Origin: CAYMTR01 sp964393405
GTDB taxonomy: Bacteria > Bacteroidota > Bacteroidia > Bacteroidales > Prolixibacteraceae
NCBI GenBank assembly: GCA_964393405.1
Contig: CAYMTR010000018.1
Location: 1 to 53,213 of the forward strand
Direction: 5' to 3'
DNA length: 53,213 nucleotides
The notes beneath the pieces were generated by a model. The model saw only the letters and a list, made by a program, of their open reading frames with translations. It had not been told where the DNA came from and searched no databases. The first letter of the stretch is position 1, and each line of letters begins with the position of its first letter. Of this stretch, positions 31,145 to 40,203 are shown piece by piece. A program made the translations under genes and the position numbers.

Positions 31145-33820
31145 TTACATTTCTCTCTTCAATTTATCCCTGTTGAAGCGGGCATCTTTATTATTCGGAT
31201 TCAACTCAAGAGTTCGGTTGAAATACTCAATTGCTTTTTTGTGGTTCCCAATTTGAATAAAGGCAATTGCCTTATTATTGTAGAAACCCTCCTCATGCGG
31301 ATAGTTGCTTTCAAGACGGTCGTATATGGCAATTGCATCGTTCCAGAGCTGCGATTTCAGTTTTATCATCGCCTTCTGTTTAAGAGCCTCATAATTATCA
31401 GGAAATAAGTTTAAGATTTCGTTGTACCATTTCTCTGAGTTTGGTAAATCACCTAAAGACATATAAAGCGATGCAAGTTCAAAAATAACCTCAGCATTTT
31501 CGTTATTCTCTTTATTCATTGCGTGCAATAATTGCAGATTTTTTTGTGCATGAAAAAAATAGAGTCGTTTATTGCCTTGATTTTGATAATATTCTGCCAA
31601 TAACCTATTAAATTTATAATTGCTTGAATCCTTTGAAACTATGAAATCAATATCTTTTTTCGCCAAGTCAGTGTTTTTCTTATTAAGATAAATCTGTGCC
31701 CTGGTAAATATCAAATCATGATCATACGGACGCTCTTTTACTAATTTATCAATTAAATTCAATGCAGCATCATTTTGATTAAGTTTCATATATGATTCAA
31801 TAATTAAGATATTCAAAAATAATTTCTTGCTAGGATTGATTTTCATCATTTTGGTGTAGCAGGAAAAAGCTTCTTCATATTGATTTTTTGTTCTATAAAG
31901 GGAACTCAACAATTCATAGAATTTATAACTGTCCGGATACTTCAGAATTGCACGTTTTGTTTCTTCAACTGCTTCATCCGTTCTTCCGATATTAGAGAGC
32001 AAAGTGATTTTTAATGAAAGATAATCCTTATTCCAAGGCTTTAGTCGTAATGTATCAAGAACAATCTCCATCGCCTTTTTTTTATATGCCAAATCTTCTC
32101 CTGAATTTGACTGTTTAAGTACGATATTGATCATCATACGGTTGAAATATGTTTCCAGATAATTACTGTCAGCTTTGAATGCTTCTTCAAGGTCATCCAT
32201 GGCTCGTTTGTGATACTTGTTCGACATCGCATCAAAGGCTGCTCTATTAAAGTATTGAGGAGTTTTGGAGAAGTCATCTTTTATATTTTTAAAATGGCGG
32301 CTGTCGAATGGAATAAATTCGGGGATATTTGCTGCCCGCTTGTCAAAACAAAGGTTTTCGAGTAATATGGGTGGTGAGTCGTTGCCGTTTTCGTCAATAT
32401 GCGTTAGATAAAGCTGAGTATATAATCCGCGGTTTTTAGATGAGAAAACTAACCATCGGCTATTGGGCGACCATGAATGCCATGAATTCATTTCTTCCAT
32501 GTTACAGTTCATAAGCCTTGGAGTTCCGCCTGAAGATGGCATGATATAAAGGCGGCTATCGCGTTGTAGCAGCATGAAATTTTCAGCCTGACAAAAGACT
32601 ATCCATTTACCATCGGGTGAGAATTTTGGAAAGTAGTTGCTCTTATCGTTTCCTGAGGCTCCTTTAAGGGGATATGAAGTTCCACCTCTGCCCTCGTTGA
32701 AATCAACAGTATGAAGATCAAACTTAAATGGTTTTCCACCTTTTGAAAACTCCTTTACATCGTCCATTGTCATCAGCGACCTTCCTGCCTTTTTTACTTT
32801 TTCTGAAACATAAGTGTTAGTCCGGGCAAAAACAACATTTTTACCATCGGGTGACCATGAAGGATTGCTCTGAACAAATTTCTCATCGTTGGCACCGTTT
32901 AGCGAGCTTAGGGAATTTGTTTTCCTATCGTAAATGCCAATAATCCCTTTAATAGGGAAGAAAAGTTGAGAGTATGCAAGATTATCGTCAATCGCTACAA
33001 AAACTGATAAATCTTTAACAGTTGAGAGGACATGGTTTCCGCTGGGTGAAATCTGTGAAAGAAGGCCAAAAGTAGGCTCCCCGTCCTCTCTTTCGTATTC
33101 GCTCCAAGAAATAACATTCTCGGGTCTCAGGTGGCAAGTATCTTCGACTTCTGAGATTATATAAGAACCCTTATCGTTTCCGTAGTCAACATCCATTGCC
33201 AGAAGAGGAACATCGTGGGCGAAAGAATGGCAATTACCACATACGGGAATATTGTCAAGCATTTTGCGTGGTTTTCCGCCACTTACGCTTCCTGAGTACC
33301 ATTCAATAGTCTTAACATTTTTTACGGCATAGCTAAAAGGCAAAGTTACTGCCCTATAAAAAATGTCGGCCCCAACTGAGTCGTTGGAAAAAGAAAAAGA
33401 TGAACGACAAGAAGGTAAAGAGTTATTGAATTTGTTAACCCCAATGGACGTAAAAGAAAAAAATTCAGCAGGATATGACTGTTTAATCTTAATCCAATCA
33501 GAAGAATCCGGACGCCACATATTTACACCACATTTGGAGCTGATTAATATTTCACCTTTGCTATTTGAAATGAAAACATTCCATTCAGAATTGCCTGTTG
33601 ACTTATCTTTCCATTCAAAAAGTGGAGCAGGAAATTCGGGAGGAAATATTGTTCCATCAAGAGGGTACGACATTTCAATTCCTGTTGCTTGTTTGATACC
33701 CTTTTCCAGTTGTTCAAACTCTTTATTCACTTTAGATTCGGAACAGCCTGAAACAATAAGTGCAACAAAAAGGATGATAAATGGCACAATGTTTTTAATA
33801 AGGAATTGAAAGTTTTTCAT
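31145..33820 (-). CDS. lipoprotein with CxxCH motif, PD40 propeller and TPR domain
   Basis: The ATG at 33820 gives 891 residues and places a lipobox at VSGC (Cys26); the frame extends 35 codons upstream, but that extension has no signal-like sequence and crosses a terminator hairpin. Residues ~50-180 are an uncharacterised beta domain. CGNCH at 194-198 is a c-type heme-binding motif. PD40/TolB-like propeller blades follow (SWSPDGKNVVF ~323, FSPDGKWIVF ~400, WSPNSRWLVF ~451). Residues ~550-891 are a run of TPR repeats. It probably sits in the periplasm or on the outer membrane as a scaffold. It lies downstream of a SusC/SusD pair but after a terminator. Whether heme is bound is untested. Confidence 0.8.
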   Translation of the reverse strand: MKNFQFLIKNIVPFIILFVALIVSGCSESKVNKEFEQLEKGIKQATGIEMSYPLDGTIFPPEFPAPLFEWKDKSTGNSEWNVFISNSKGEILISSKCGVNMWRPDSSDWIKIKQSYPAEFFSFTSIGVNKFNNSLPSCRSSFSFSNDSVGADIFYRAVTLPFSYAVKNVKTIEWYSGSVSGGKPRKMLDNIPVCGNCHSFAHDVPLLAMDVDYGNDKGSYIISEVEDTCHLRPENVISWSEYEREDGEPTFGLLSQISPSGNHVLSTVKDLSVFVAIDDNLAYSQLFFPIKGIIGIYDRKTNSLSSLNGANDEKFVQSNPSWSPDGKNVVFARTNTYVSEKVKKAGRSLMTMDDVKEFSKGGKPFKFDLHTVDFNEGRGGTSYPLKGASGNDKSNYFPKFSPDGKWIVFCQAENFMLLQRDSRLYIMPSSGGTPRLMNCNMEEMNSWHSWSPNSRWLVFSSKNRGLYTQLYLTHIDENGNDSPPILLENLCFDKRAANIPEFIPFDSRHFKNIKDDFSKTPQYFNRAAFDAMSNKYHKRAMDDLEEAFKADSNYLETYFNRMMINIVLKQSNSGEDLAYKKKAMEIVLDTLRLKPWNKDYLSLKITLLSNIGRTDEAVEETKRAILKYPDSYKFYELLSSLYRTKNQYEEAFSCYTKMMKINPSKKLFLNILIIESYMKLNQNDAALNLIDKLVKERPYDHDLIFTRAQIYLNKKNTDLAKKDIDFIVSKDSSNYKFNRLLAEYYQNQGNKRLYFFHAQKNLQLLHAMNKENNENAEVIFELASLYMSLGDLPNSEKWYNEILNLFPDNYEALKQKAMIKLKSQLWNDAIAIYDRLESNYPHEEGFYNNKAIAFIQIGNHKKAIEYFNRTLELNPNNKDARFNRDKLKREM

Positions 33821-33884
33821 ATTAAAAATGATTATATAAATACGACTTGAAAGATAATCATAAAAATAAAATAAGCTGAAATAT

Positions 33885-33920
33885 TTAAAAAGGGACCGGT
33901 CAATTATCGACCAGTCCCTT
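33885..33920 (-). terminator. terminator of the second susC/susD operon
   Basis: An inverted repeat at 33889-33920 pairs aagggac-ggtc with gacc-gtccctt, with a single unpaired base on each arm, and the minus strand continues TTTTTAAATATTT. It lies about 70 bases past the SusD stop. Confidence 0.75.
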
Positions 33921-33989
33921 AACACAAATCTACTATTTATGAAAAAAATTGCTTAATTATCTCAGCGGGTAAGACCAACTTCTCATTTT

Positions 33990-35648
33990 TTACCAGCCGG
34001 GATATTGTTCCAATTTTCCATTGCTCAAAGCAGTCTCCCAGTTAGGCAGTGGATGAAACTCATGTTTTCCAATCACAAACTCCCTATCGTAGCCATCGGC
34101 TGTTGGAGATGCATTTAGTATTTCGGCAGCTATACCCCACCGAACCATATCGTAAAAGCGTTTACCTTCAGTCGAGAACTCCATTCTTCTTTCGTTCATA
34201 ATGTCGTTCATTGTTATGCTTGCTAAAGGAGCCGGCTTACCTGTTGTTCCGCAATTTCTCGCCCTCTCGCGAACCTTATTTACGTATGCAAGAGCTTTAT
34301 CGTTTTGTCCGAGCATCAAAGCAGCTTCAGCTGCATTAAGATATACTTCAGAGAAACGGATAAGTCTGATATTTTGAGGAGCACCGTGCCAAGGAGCACT
34401 AATGTCTTTAAATTCTGCAGAAGATGCTTCCCATTTCTTTGCATAAACTCCTGTAAGGCAGTGGGCAAAGCAATAAGGAACCCATTGTCCATTTGATGTC
34501 TGCATAGAATCTATATCACCTTCCCTAGTCATTGAAGTTTTCAAACGAGGGTCTTGTGGATCGAACAAATTGTATAATTGTTGTGTTGGCAGACCGAATC
34601 CCCACATACCTGTAGTTGTAGCAACACCTTCTTCATTAAAGAAATAACGTGAGCAGTTCCATTGAGCAGCTGAATTACCTCTTGCAGCTGACCACCCAAG
34701 ACCTTCCTGAATACATTGGATTTCGAATACACCTTCCTTACAATTGTTACCATCAGAAGTAAAAATATAACGATATCCGTCAGATTCAGGGCTTCTCCAA
34801 GAATTGAATTTTTCACCGTTGATACCAACAAGTTCATATTCATTGGAATTGATAACCTCTTCGCAATATTTCAATGACTCTTCCCAGCGTTGAGTCATTC
34901 CGTCGAAACGACTGTCCTTTCCACCGTAAGTTTTTGCATAAGAAGATTCGAATTGGTAAAGACGTCCTAGCAATGCTTTAGCAGCACCTTTAGAAGCGCG
35001 GCCTACTTCAGTACCCCAGCCACTACGTTCAGGTAGAACTTCAATAACTTCTTTGAGGTCTTTCTCAATCAATTCATAAATCTGTTTAATCGGAGCACGT
35101 GGTTGTTCGTATTCCTCAGCACCCAGAACGTGATCAACATAAGGCACCCCACCAAAAATCATTGTCAGGTAGAAATAATTTATAGCGCGGATAAACTTGG
35201 CTTCAGCCACTCGCCTATCAATCACTATTGGGTCGGCATTCTCATCTTTTTCCTTAATACTGGGAAGCTCTTTGATAGCAATATTACTTACAAAAATTGC
35301 GCGATAAAGAGTTCCGAAAACCTCATCAAAAATAGGTTCTGTTGTCAACGAAGTAAATCGTCCAAAATCCTGCAAATTAGGGCAGTCACTAATATCCTCA
35401 CCCCCCGGTTCTGCATCGTCTCCAGGAAAATCTCCAAGCCTATGCAAAATATCTGAGTCCCAAATTCCAATGTTGTTAAACGTTGAATAAGCGGCAGTGA
35501 TAGCCTGATCGGCATGATCCTGCGTAAGATAGAACGCTGCACTGTTTTCTGCTGCTTGAGGAGTAACTTCAAGGAAATCAGAACTACAACTAAAAGACGC
35601 AATCCCAATCAACAGAAATGATATATATTTTAATATTCTTTTATTCAT
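33990..35648 (-). CDS. SusD/RagB family surface glycan-binding lipoprotein
   Basis: The protein has 552 residues. The lipoprotein signal ends IASFSC (Cys21). The N-terminal SusD region has AITAAYSTFNN and a TPR-like helical core (ADPIVIDRRVAEAKFIRAINYFYL in parts). The C-terminal hallmark is IMNERRMEFSTEGKRFYDMVRWG. It follows its SusC partner by 35 bases and ends in a hairpin terminator. It would bind extracellular oligosaccharides for the SusC channel. No FecR/sigma genes accompany this pair. Confidence 0.94.
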   Translation of the reverse strand: MNKRILKYISFLLIGIASFSCSSDFLEVTPQAAENSAAFYLTQDHADQAITAAYSTFNNIGIWDSDILHRLGDFPGDDAEPGGEDISDCPNLQDFGRFTSLTTEPIFDEVFGTLYRAIFVSNIAIKELPSIKEKDENADPIVIDRRVAEAKFIRAINYFYLTMIFGGVPYVDHVLGAEEYEQPRAPIKQIYELIEKDLKEVIEVLPERSGWGTEVGRASKGAAKALLGRLYQFESSYAKTYGGKDSRFDGMTQRWEESLKYCEEVINSNEYELVGINGEKFNSWRSPESDGYRYIFTSDGNNCKEGVFEIQCIQEGLGWSAARGNSAAQWNCSRYFFNEEGVATTTGMWGFGLPTQQLYNLFDPQDPRLKTSMTREGDIDSMQTSNGQWVPYCFAHCLTGVYAKKWEASSAEFKDISAPWHGAPQNIRLIRFSEVYLNAAEAALMLGQNDKALAYVNKVRERARNCGTTGKPAPLASITMNDIMNERRMEFSTEGKRFYDMVRWGIAAEILNASPTADGYDREFVIGKHEFHPLPNWETALSNGKLEQYPGW

Positions 35649-35683
35649 AATTTTAAAATTTCATAGTTTAACTGATCTTGTCT

Positions 35684-38600
35684 TTAAAAAACTAAGTTAG
35701 CTCCAAAATATATCATCTTGGTTACAGGGTATAGACCTATATCAACACCGTAATTAAGAATGTTGTTTCCTCCGATTTCAGGGTTGTGACCTTCATATTT
35801 GGTTAGTGTCCAGAGGTTCTTACCTCCCACATATACTCTCAATTTTTCAATACCAACCTTGCTTGAAAGTGAATTAGGAACAGTATATCCCAAAACAATA
35901 TTCCTCAATCTTAGGTAAGATCCGTCTTCAACAAAGAATGAGTTCATCTTTGTATAAGTATCAGCAGACAGACGATAAATATCTGTATCGTGATTTTCTG
36001 TAACAACAACTACTCCGTCTTTTACAATTTCATCTTTGTAACGGTTTGCAAATACTTTACCACGGTTAGCATAACCAACTGGATTATAAAGATATTGCTT
36101 AGTACCGTTCATGATTTTGTTGCCATAAGTTCCGTTAAAGAATGCTTGTAAATCGAAACCTTTGTATTGCAAATTGATTGATATACCAAATGTAAGTTTC
36201 GGTAGCGGGCTTCCAAGTATAACCTTATCGGCATCAGTAAGTCTTCCGTCTTGGTTGACATCCTGGTAGCGGGCATCACCCGGTCTTGCTCTTGGCTGCA
36301 TATATTGGATTGCACCCGTAGCTTCGTTGACAAAGTATGTTTGATTGGTAATGACTGTATTTTTGCCAATCACTTCAGTAGGATCGCTTTCAGAAAACAT
36401 TCCTTCTATCTGGTAGCCCCAGAATTGTGCAACAGGATCTCCCATTCTAGTGATACTAGTTGGAGTCACATTGTGAACTGCACCCGATTTCATTGAGTCA
36501 GTAGCTAAGGATATAACTTCATTTTTCACACCTGAGAAGTTGAAATCGATAGAACCTGTGAATTCACCTTCATTCTTTCTTGCTCCAATAGTAACTTCGT
36601 ATCCTTTGTTGCTAATACTACCAAAGTTTACTTCAGGATTAGCACCACCATAAGTACCAGCGATAGAACTTGTTTCTTTACTTAAAAGCATCCCTTCATT
36701 CACTTTGTCGAATAAGTCGGCAGTAAGGTAAACTCTGTTATCAAAGAAACTCATATCAAGACCGAGGTTTGACATATTGACAGATTCCCAATGTATTGAA
36801 GGGTTAGCAATCTGGTTTGGAGCAGTTCCAACCTGAGTTGCAAGACCGTCGTATGTATATCTGAATTCTGCTTTAGTTTCAACCTTTGAAAGGAATGGTG
36901 AACCTGTTCTTGCGTTAGCACCTGTTTGTCCATAACCAAAGCGAATCTTACCACTTGAAATAACAGTAACGCTTTTCATGAATTCTTCTTCAGTAAACTT
37001 CCATCCTAAAGAGAATGAAGGGAAAGTACCCCAACGATTGTTAGGACCGAAGTTGCTTGAACCGTCACGTCTAACGTTTACAGTAAGCAGATACCTACCT
37101 TTATAGTCATAGTTTAAACGTCCAAAATATGCCTGGTTTGTTCCAACATCAGCAGTACCACTTACATTCTGTAAATCAGCAGTTCCATTTGTTGACTTAA
37201 CAAGATAGAGTAAATTTGGATCATCGCTGGCCATATCTACTCTTACGCCAGAAATATCGTACCACCACCATTTACCTGCTTCCATACCAACCATTGCTGA
37301 AATATTGTGACTTCCGGCAATAGAAGTTTGGTAGCTAAGGTAGTTTTGGAAATTCCATGAAAGATTTTTTTGAAATTTTTGATAAAGCTTGTCCTGAGTA
37401 TTGTAAAGAGTTGCTGATGCCCAGTAAATTGGAGTATATTCCCTTTGATCGTTCAAACCAAATTTCCCTGTAAAGCGTGAATGAAAATCAAGACCTTTCA
37501 GAATGTGTAATTTCAAACCGAAGTTACCTTCAAAATTATTGTTTTTATCAATCTTATCTTTGTTGTCTAGCCCTACCATGGGGTTAGCAACATTACGTGC
37601 AGAAATTGACCATTTTCCTGCTGCGTCATAAGCCGGAACAGTAGGGTCCATGTTTAAGACACCCAAGATGGGGTTGTTGTAATAATCGTGCCAATACCAG
37701 TCGTCAAATCCATCTCGCACATTGTGGACGTAAGTTATTTTTTCATCAAAAGTGATAAACTTATTCACTTTATGTTCTGAGTTCATTCTTAAAGTAAAAC
37801 GCTGGTAGTCGGTTTTTTTGACAATACCCCCTTGTTTATCATAGCTAGCGCTGAACAAGTATGTTGAAACATCGTTACCTCCTGAAATAGATACATCATA
37901 GTTTTCTGAGATAGAATTCTGGAAAGCTATATCTTGCCAATCATAAGTTGTCAAAGTATCTGGTTGATAATTGAGAGGTGTTTTCTTAGTTGCTTCTACT
38001 TCTTCACAAGCTTCCATATATTCCTGAGCATTCATCAAAGCAACTTTACCTACAGGACTTTCGATACCACGGTATGCGTTGACACTGATTTTCATTTTCC
38101 CTACTTTACCATTTTTGGTGGTTACGAGGATAACTCCGTTACCTCCGGTTGCACCGTAAATTGCTGCAGAAGAAGCATCTTTAAGTATTTCTATTGATGC
38201 AATGTCTGAGGGGCTAAGATTGTCGAGGCTTCCATAAACACCGTCAATAATCACAAGTGGTTTAGTACCGTTGATTGAGCTGATACCACGAATCTGAATA
38301 TCGGCACCTTCACCCGGGCGACCAGATTTTGGGATAATGTTAACACCTGCTGCCTGTCCCTGCAATGCTTGTTCAATACTTGCAACAGGAATGCTTTCAA
38401 GTCTTTCTGCTGACACAGAAGCAACAGCACCGGTAAGGTCGCTTTTCTTCTGGACGCCGTAACCGGTAACAACTACCTCTTCAATACCGTAGAGGTCTTC
38501 TTGCAATCTTACATCAAGGAATGTTGAACCTGTAACTTTAATTTCTTGTTGCAAATAACCGATATAGGAAATTACAAGGATGTCGTTTTCCTTAGCGTTC

Positions 38601-38848
38601 AATGCAAAATTACCGTTTATGTCGGTGACCGTGCCAATAGTTTTACCTTTGACCACGATAGTCACACCCGGTAAAGAGGTAGAAGATTTCATTTCTTTAA
38701 CATTACCTTTCACCGTGACTGCATCCTTCTGGGCGTTCCCATTGGCAGAAGCAGTAACTCCGGTTAAAAAAGATATGGTAAAAAAAATCAATGAAATCAT
38801 TACCACCTTTTTCAAATTGATGAAGCTTAATAATAGTCTTCTTTTCAT
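35684..38848 (-). CDS. SusC/RagA TonB-dependent receptor
   Basis: The protein has 1054 residues. The signal peptide is ~1-36. The carboxypeptidase-regulatory-like domain is ~44-125 (TVKGNVKEMKSSTSLPGVTI). The plug (~130-250) has EEVVVTGYGVQKKSDLTGAVASV in parts, IQIRGISSING, VIIDGVYG and AAIYGATGGNGVILV. A large outer-membrane barrel completes it. Unlike the SusC at 6338-9814 it lacks an STN domain, so it is not FecR-coupled. It imports a ligand through the outer membrane using TonB energy. The nearby GH8 and GH9 genes suggest beta-glucan or a related polymer, but this is inferred from context only. Confidence 0.95.
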   Translation of the reverse strand: MKRRLLLSFINLKKVVMISLIFFTISFLTGVTASANGNAQKDAVTVKGNVKEMKSSTSLPGVTIVVKGKTIGTVTDINGNFALNAKENDILVISYIGYLQQEIKVTGSTFLDVRLQEDLYGIEEVVVTGYGVQKKSDLTGAVASVSAERLESIPVASIEQALQGQAAGVNIIPKSGRPGEGADIQIRGISSINGTKPLVIIDGVYGSLDNLSPSDIASIEILKDASSAAIYGATGGNGVILVTTKNGKVGKMKISVNAYRGIESPVGKVALMNAQEYMEACEEVEATKKTPLNYQPDTLTTYDWQDIAFQNSISENYDVSISGGNDVSTYLFSASYDKQGGIVKKTDYQRFTLRMNSEHKVNKFITFDEKITYVHNVRDGFDDWYWHDYYNNPILGVLNMDPTVPAYDAAGKWSISARNVANPMVGLDNKDKIDKNNNFEGNFGLKLHILKGLDFHSRFTGKFGLNDQREYTPIYWASATLYNTQDKLYQKFQKNLSWNFQNYLSYQTSIAGSHNISAMVGMEAGKWWWYDISGVRVDMASDDPNLLYLVKSTNGTADLQNVSGTADVGTNQAYFGRLNYDYKGRYLLTVNVRRDGSSNFGPNNRWGTFPSFSLGWKFTEEEFMKSVTVISSGKIRFGYGQTGANARTGSPFLSKVETKAEFRYTYDGLATQVGTAPNQIANPSIHWESVNMSNLGLDMSFFDNRVYLTADLFDKVNEGMLLSKETSSIAGTYGGANPEVNFGSISNKGYEVTIGARKNEGEFTGSIDFNFSGVKNEVISLATDSMKSGAVHNVTPTSITRMGDPVAQFWGYQIEGMFSESDPTEVIGKNTVITNQTYFVNEATGAIQYMQPRARPGDARYQDVNQDGRLTDADKVILGSPLPKLTFGISINLQYKGFDLQAFFNGTYGNKIMNGTKQYLYNPVGYANRGKVFANRYKDEIVKDGVVVVTENHDTDIYRLSADTYTKMNSFFVEDGSYLRLRNIVLGYTVPNSLSSKVGIEKLRVYVGGKNLWTLTKYEGHNPEIGGNNILNYGVDIGLYPVTKMIYFGANLVF

Positions 38849-38887
38849 AGATTAAAGATTAATGATTAATGGTTAGTTATCTATAAT

Positions 38888-38895
38888 CAAAAGTA
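38888..38895 (-). promoter_or_regulatory. -7 box for the second susC/susD operon
   Basis: The minus strand reads TACTTTTG, an exact TAnnTTTG match, 40 bases before the SusC ATG. No good -33 TTTG is seen, which would fit activator dependence. Confidence 0.5.
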
Positions 38896-39030
38896 GACTA
38901 TCAGTATATTAGGGGGATTAAAAATTAGATATTCAATTTTTAAAATTAGATAAAAGTGAGGTTAGACGAGGTATCAAGAATCAATACCAAGTATTGATTT
39001 CTTTAGAAATCTTCCAATTTTGCAGAATTG

Positions 39031-39058
39031 TCTTGATACTTGTGTCTTGATACTTGTG
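39031..39058. repeat. 14-bp tandem repeat downstream of the LRR gene
   Basis: tcttgatacttgtg occurs twice head to tail at 39031-39044 and 39045-39058, with a partial third copy (tctta). It lies between the LRR gene stop and the SusC promoter region. The 215-base gap that contains it holds no gene. Confidence 0.7.
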
Positions 39059-39063
39059 TCTTA

Positions 39064-39939
39064 CTATAAATCAACAACAACCCCAAGTTCTTTCAACTCG
39101 TCAATTTGATTTTGGCTTACTTGATTGCCTGATAAATCGACATATTCAAGATTTTCAAGTTCGAATAATGGAGAAATGTCCTTGAAATGATTATTCGATA
39201 AATAAAGGTTTTTAATATTTGGAAGGCTGCCAATAACATCGATAAATTCAATCATATTATCTGAAAGATTCAATTCTTCCAGATTAAAAAGTCCCAACAA
39301 TTGAGTTAAATCAGATATTTTATTGTCGGATAAGTCAATACTCTTGGCATGGATGCAAAACTGAACACCTTCAAGATCGTTTATACCTGAAGACGATAAT
39401 TCAAATTCATCAAAGTCCTCAAGATAATATGCAGGGAAATCAATTTTTGTATGTCCGTACTCTCTGATTTTTATTGCCTCATAAAAAGAATATCCGCGTT
39501 CATGTGTAGTAAAGCGCTTAGCTTTCGACTTGTTTTCAATTATACGGAATCCTTCAGTATCGACATCCCACTCATAAACCGGAGAGTAGTCAATATCTTC
39601 ATAACTATCAAGACGAGTTGCAATTTCTTCTAGCCGCTCCAATTTGAAAATATGAGTAAACTCAAGCAAACCTTCATAATTGTTTTGAGCAAAAAGTCTA
39701 TTAATTTCTAAAATATGATAGGAAGATCTATCGGGATGATAAAGCATCATGAACTTCGAAAAACCTTTACCTTCATCATTAATTTCAATTGTCTTAAAGT
39801 CCTCAAGCAGTTCAGCTATCCTTTTCAGAACAGAAAATTGTTGTTCTTTATACAAACTTATCAGTGTCAGGGAAATTTTGTTAAGGTTCTTAACGGAGTA
39901 TGCTTCCTGTAGATTGTTGTGCAGTTCTTCAATTGTCAT
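39064..39939 (-). CDS. leucine-rich-repeat protein, cytoplasmic
   Basis: The ATG at 39939 gives 291 residues; a TTG two codons earlier is also in frame. There is no signal peptide. Residues ~1-185 are a helical and mixed region of unknown type, with MTIEELHNNLQEAYSVKN at the start. Residues ~190-290 hold about five LRRs with a 22-residue period (SIDLSDNKISDLTQL, ELNLSDNMIEFIDVI, NLYLSNNHFKDISPL, YVDLSGNQVSQNQI), of the internalin/SDS22-like class. Such repeats bind proteins. The start is 19 bases past the stop of the out-of-frame GH8 tail. Confidence 0.8.
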   Translation of the reverse strand: MTIEELHNNLQEAYSVKNLNKISLTLISLYKEQQFSVLKRIAELLEDFKTIEINDEGKGFSKFMMLYHPDRSSYHILEINRLFAQNNYEGLLEFTHIFKLERLEEIATRLDSYEDIDYSPVYEWDVDTEGFRIIENKSKAKRFTTHERGYSFYEAIKIREYGHTKIDFPAYYLEDFDEFELSSSGINDLEGVQFCIHAKSIDLSDNKISDLTQLLGLFNLEELNLSDNMIEFIDVIGSLPNIKNLYLSNNHFKDISPLFELENLEYVDLSGNQVSQNQIDELKELGVVVDL

Positions 39940-39957
39940 GATCAAAAGTAAAAATAA

Positions 39958-40203
39958 TTACTTCACTAAAACCTTACTGCTGTATTCAAATTCTTTTCCT
40001 GAAATATTTATTATATTAATTCCCGGATTTTGCCCAAGGTCTAAGGTAAAAGGATTGTTGACTGAAATAATTTCTTCAAATATAATTTTCCCTTCAGGGT
40101 TTGAGATTTCTACAAGAACATCCTTTTCACCTGAATAAGACTGTAATTCAATGTTTATAACTCCGTTTTTAGAAGGATTAGGGTATATCAGAGCTTTTTT
40201 TTT
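39958..40203 (-). pseudogene. out-of-frame T9SS C-terminal sorting domain of the GH8 gene
   Basis: In the -1/+2 frame relative to the GH8 gene, the minus strand from the A9 tract (40203-40195) to TAA at 39958 encodes KKKALIYPNPSKNGVINIEL and about 60 more residues ending SSKVLVK. The IYPNPSKNG start, NPEGKIIF middle and final basic strand are textbook type A T9SS sorting signals. This frame has a stop (40215-40213) just upstream of the A tract and no start of its own, so it belongs to the GH8 gene. One extra A, or two fewer, in the tract would join it in frame. Confidence 0.8.

Noticed and set aside
39749..40138. Plus-strand open frame of 129 codons covering the LRR/GH8 junction
   Set aside because: It is antisense to the start of the LRR gene and to the T9SS tail. 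The minus-strand translation IYPNPSKNG and onward is far more protein-like.
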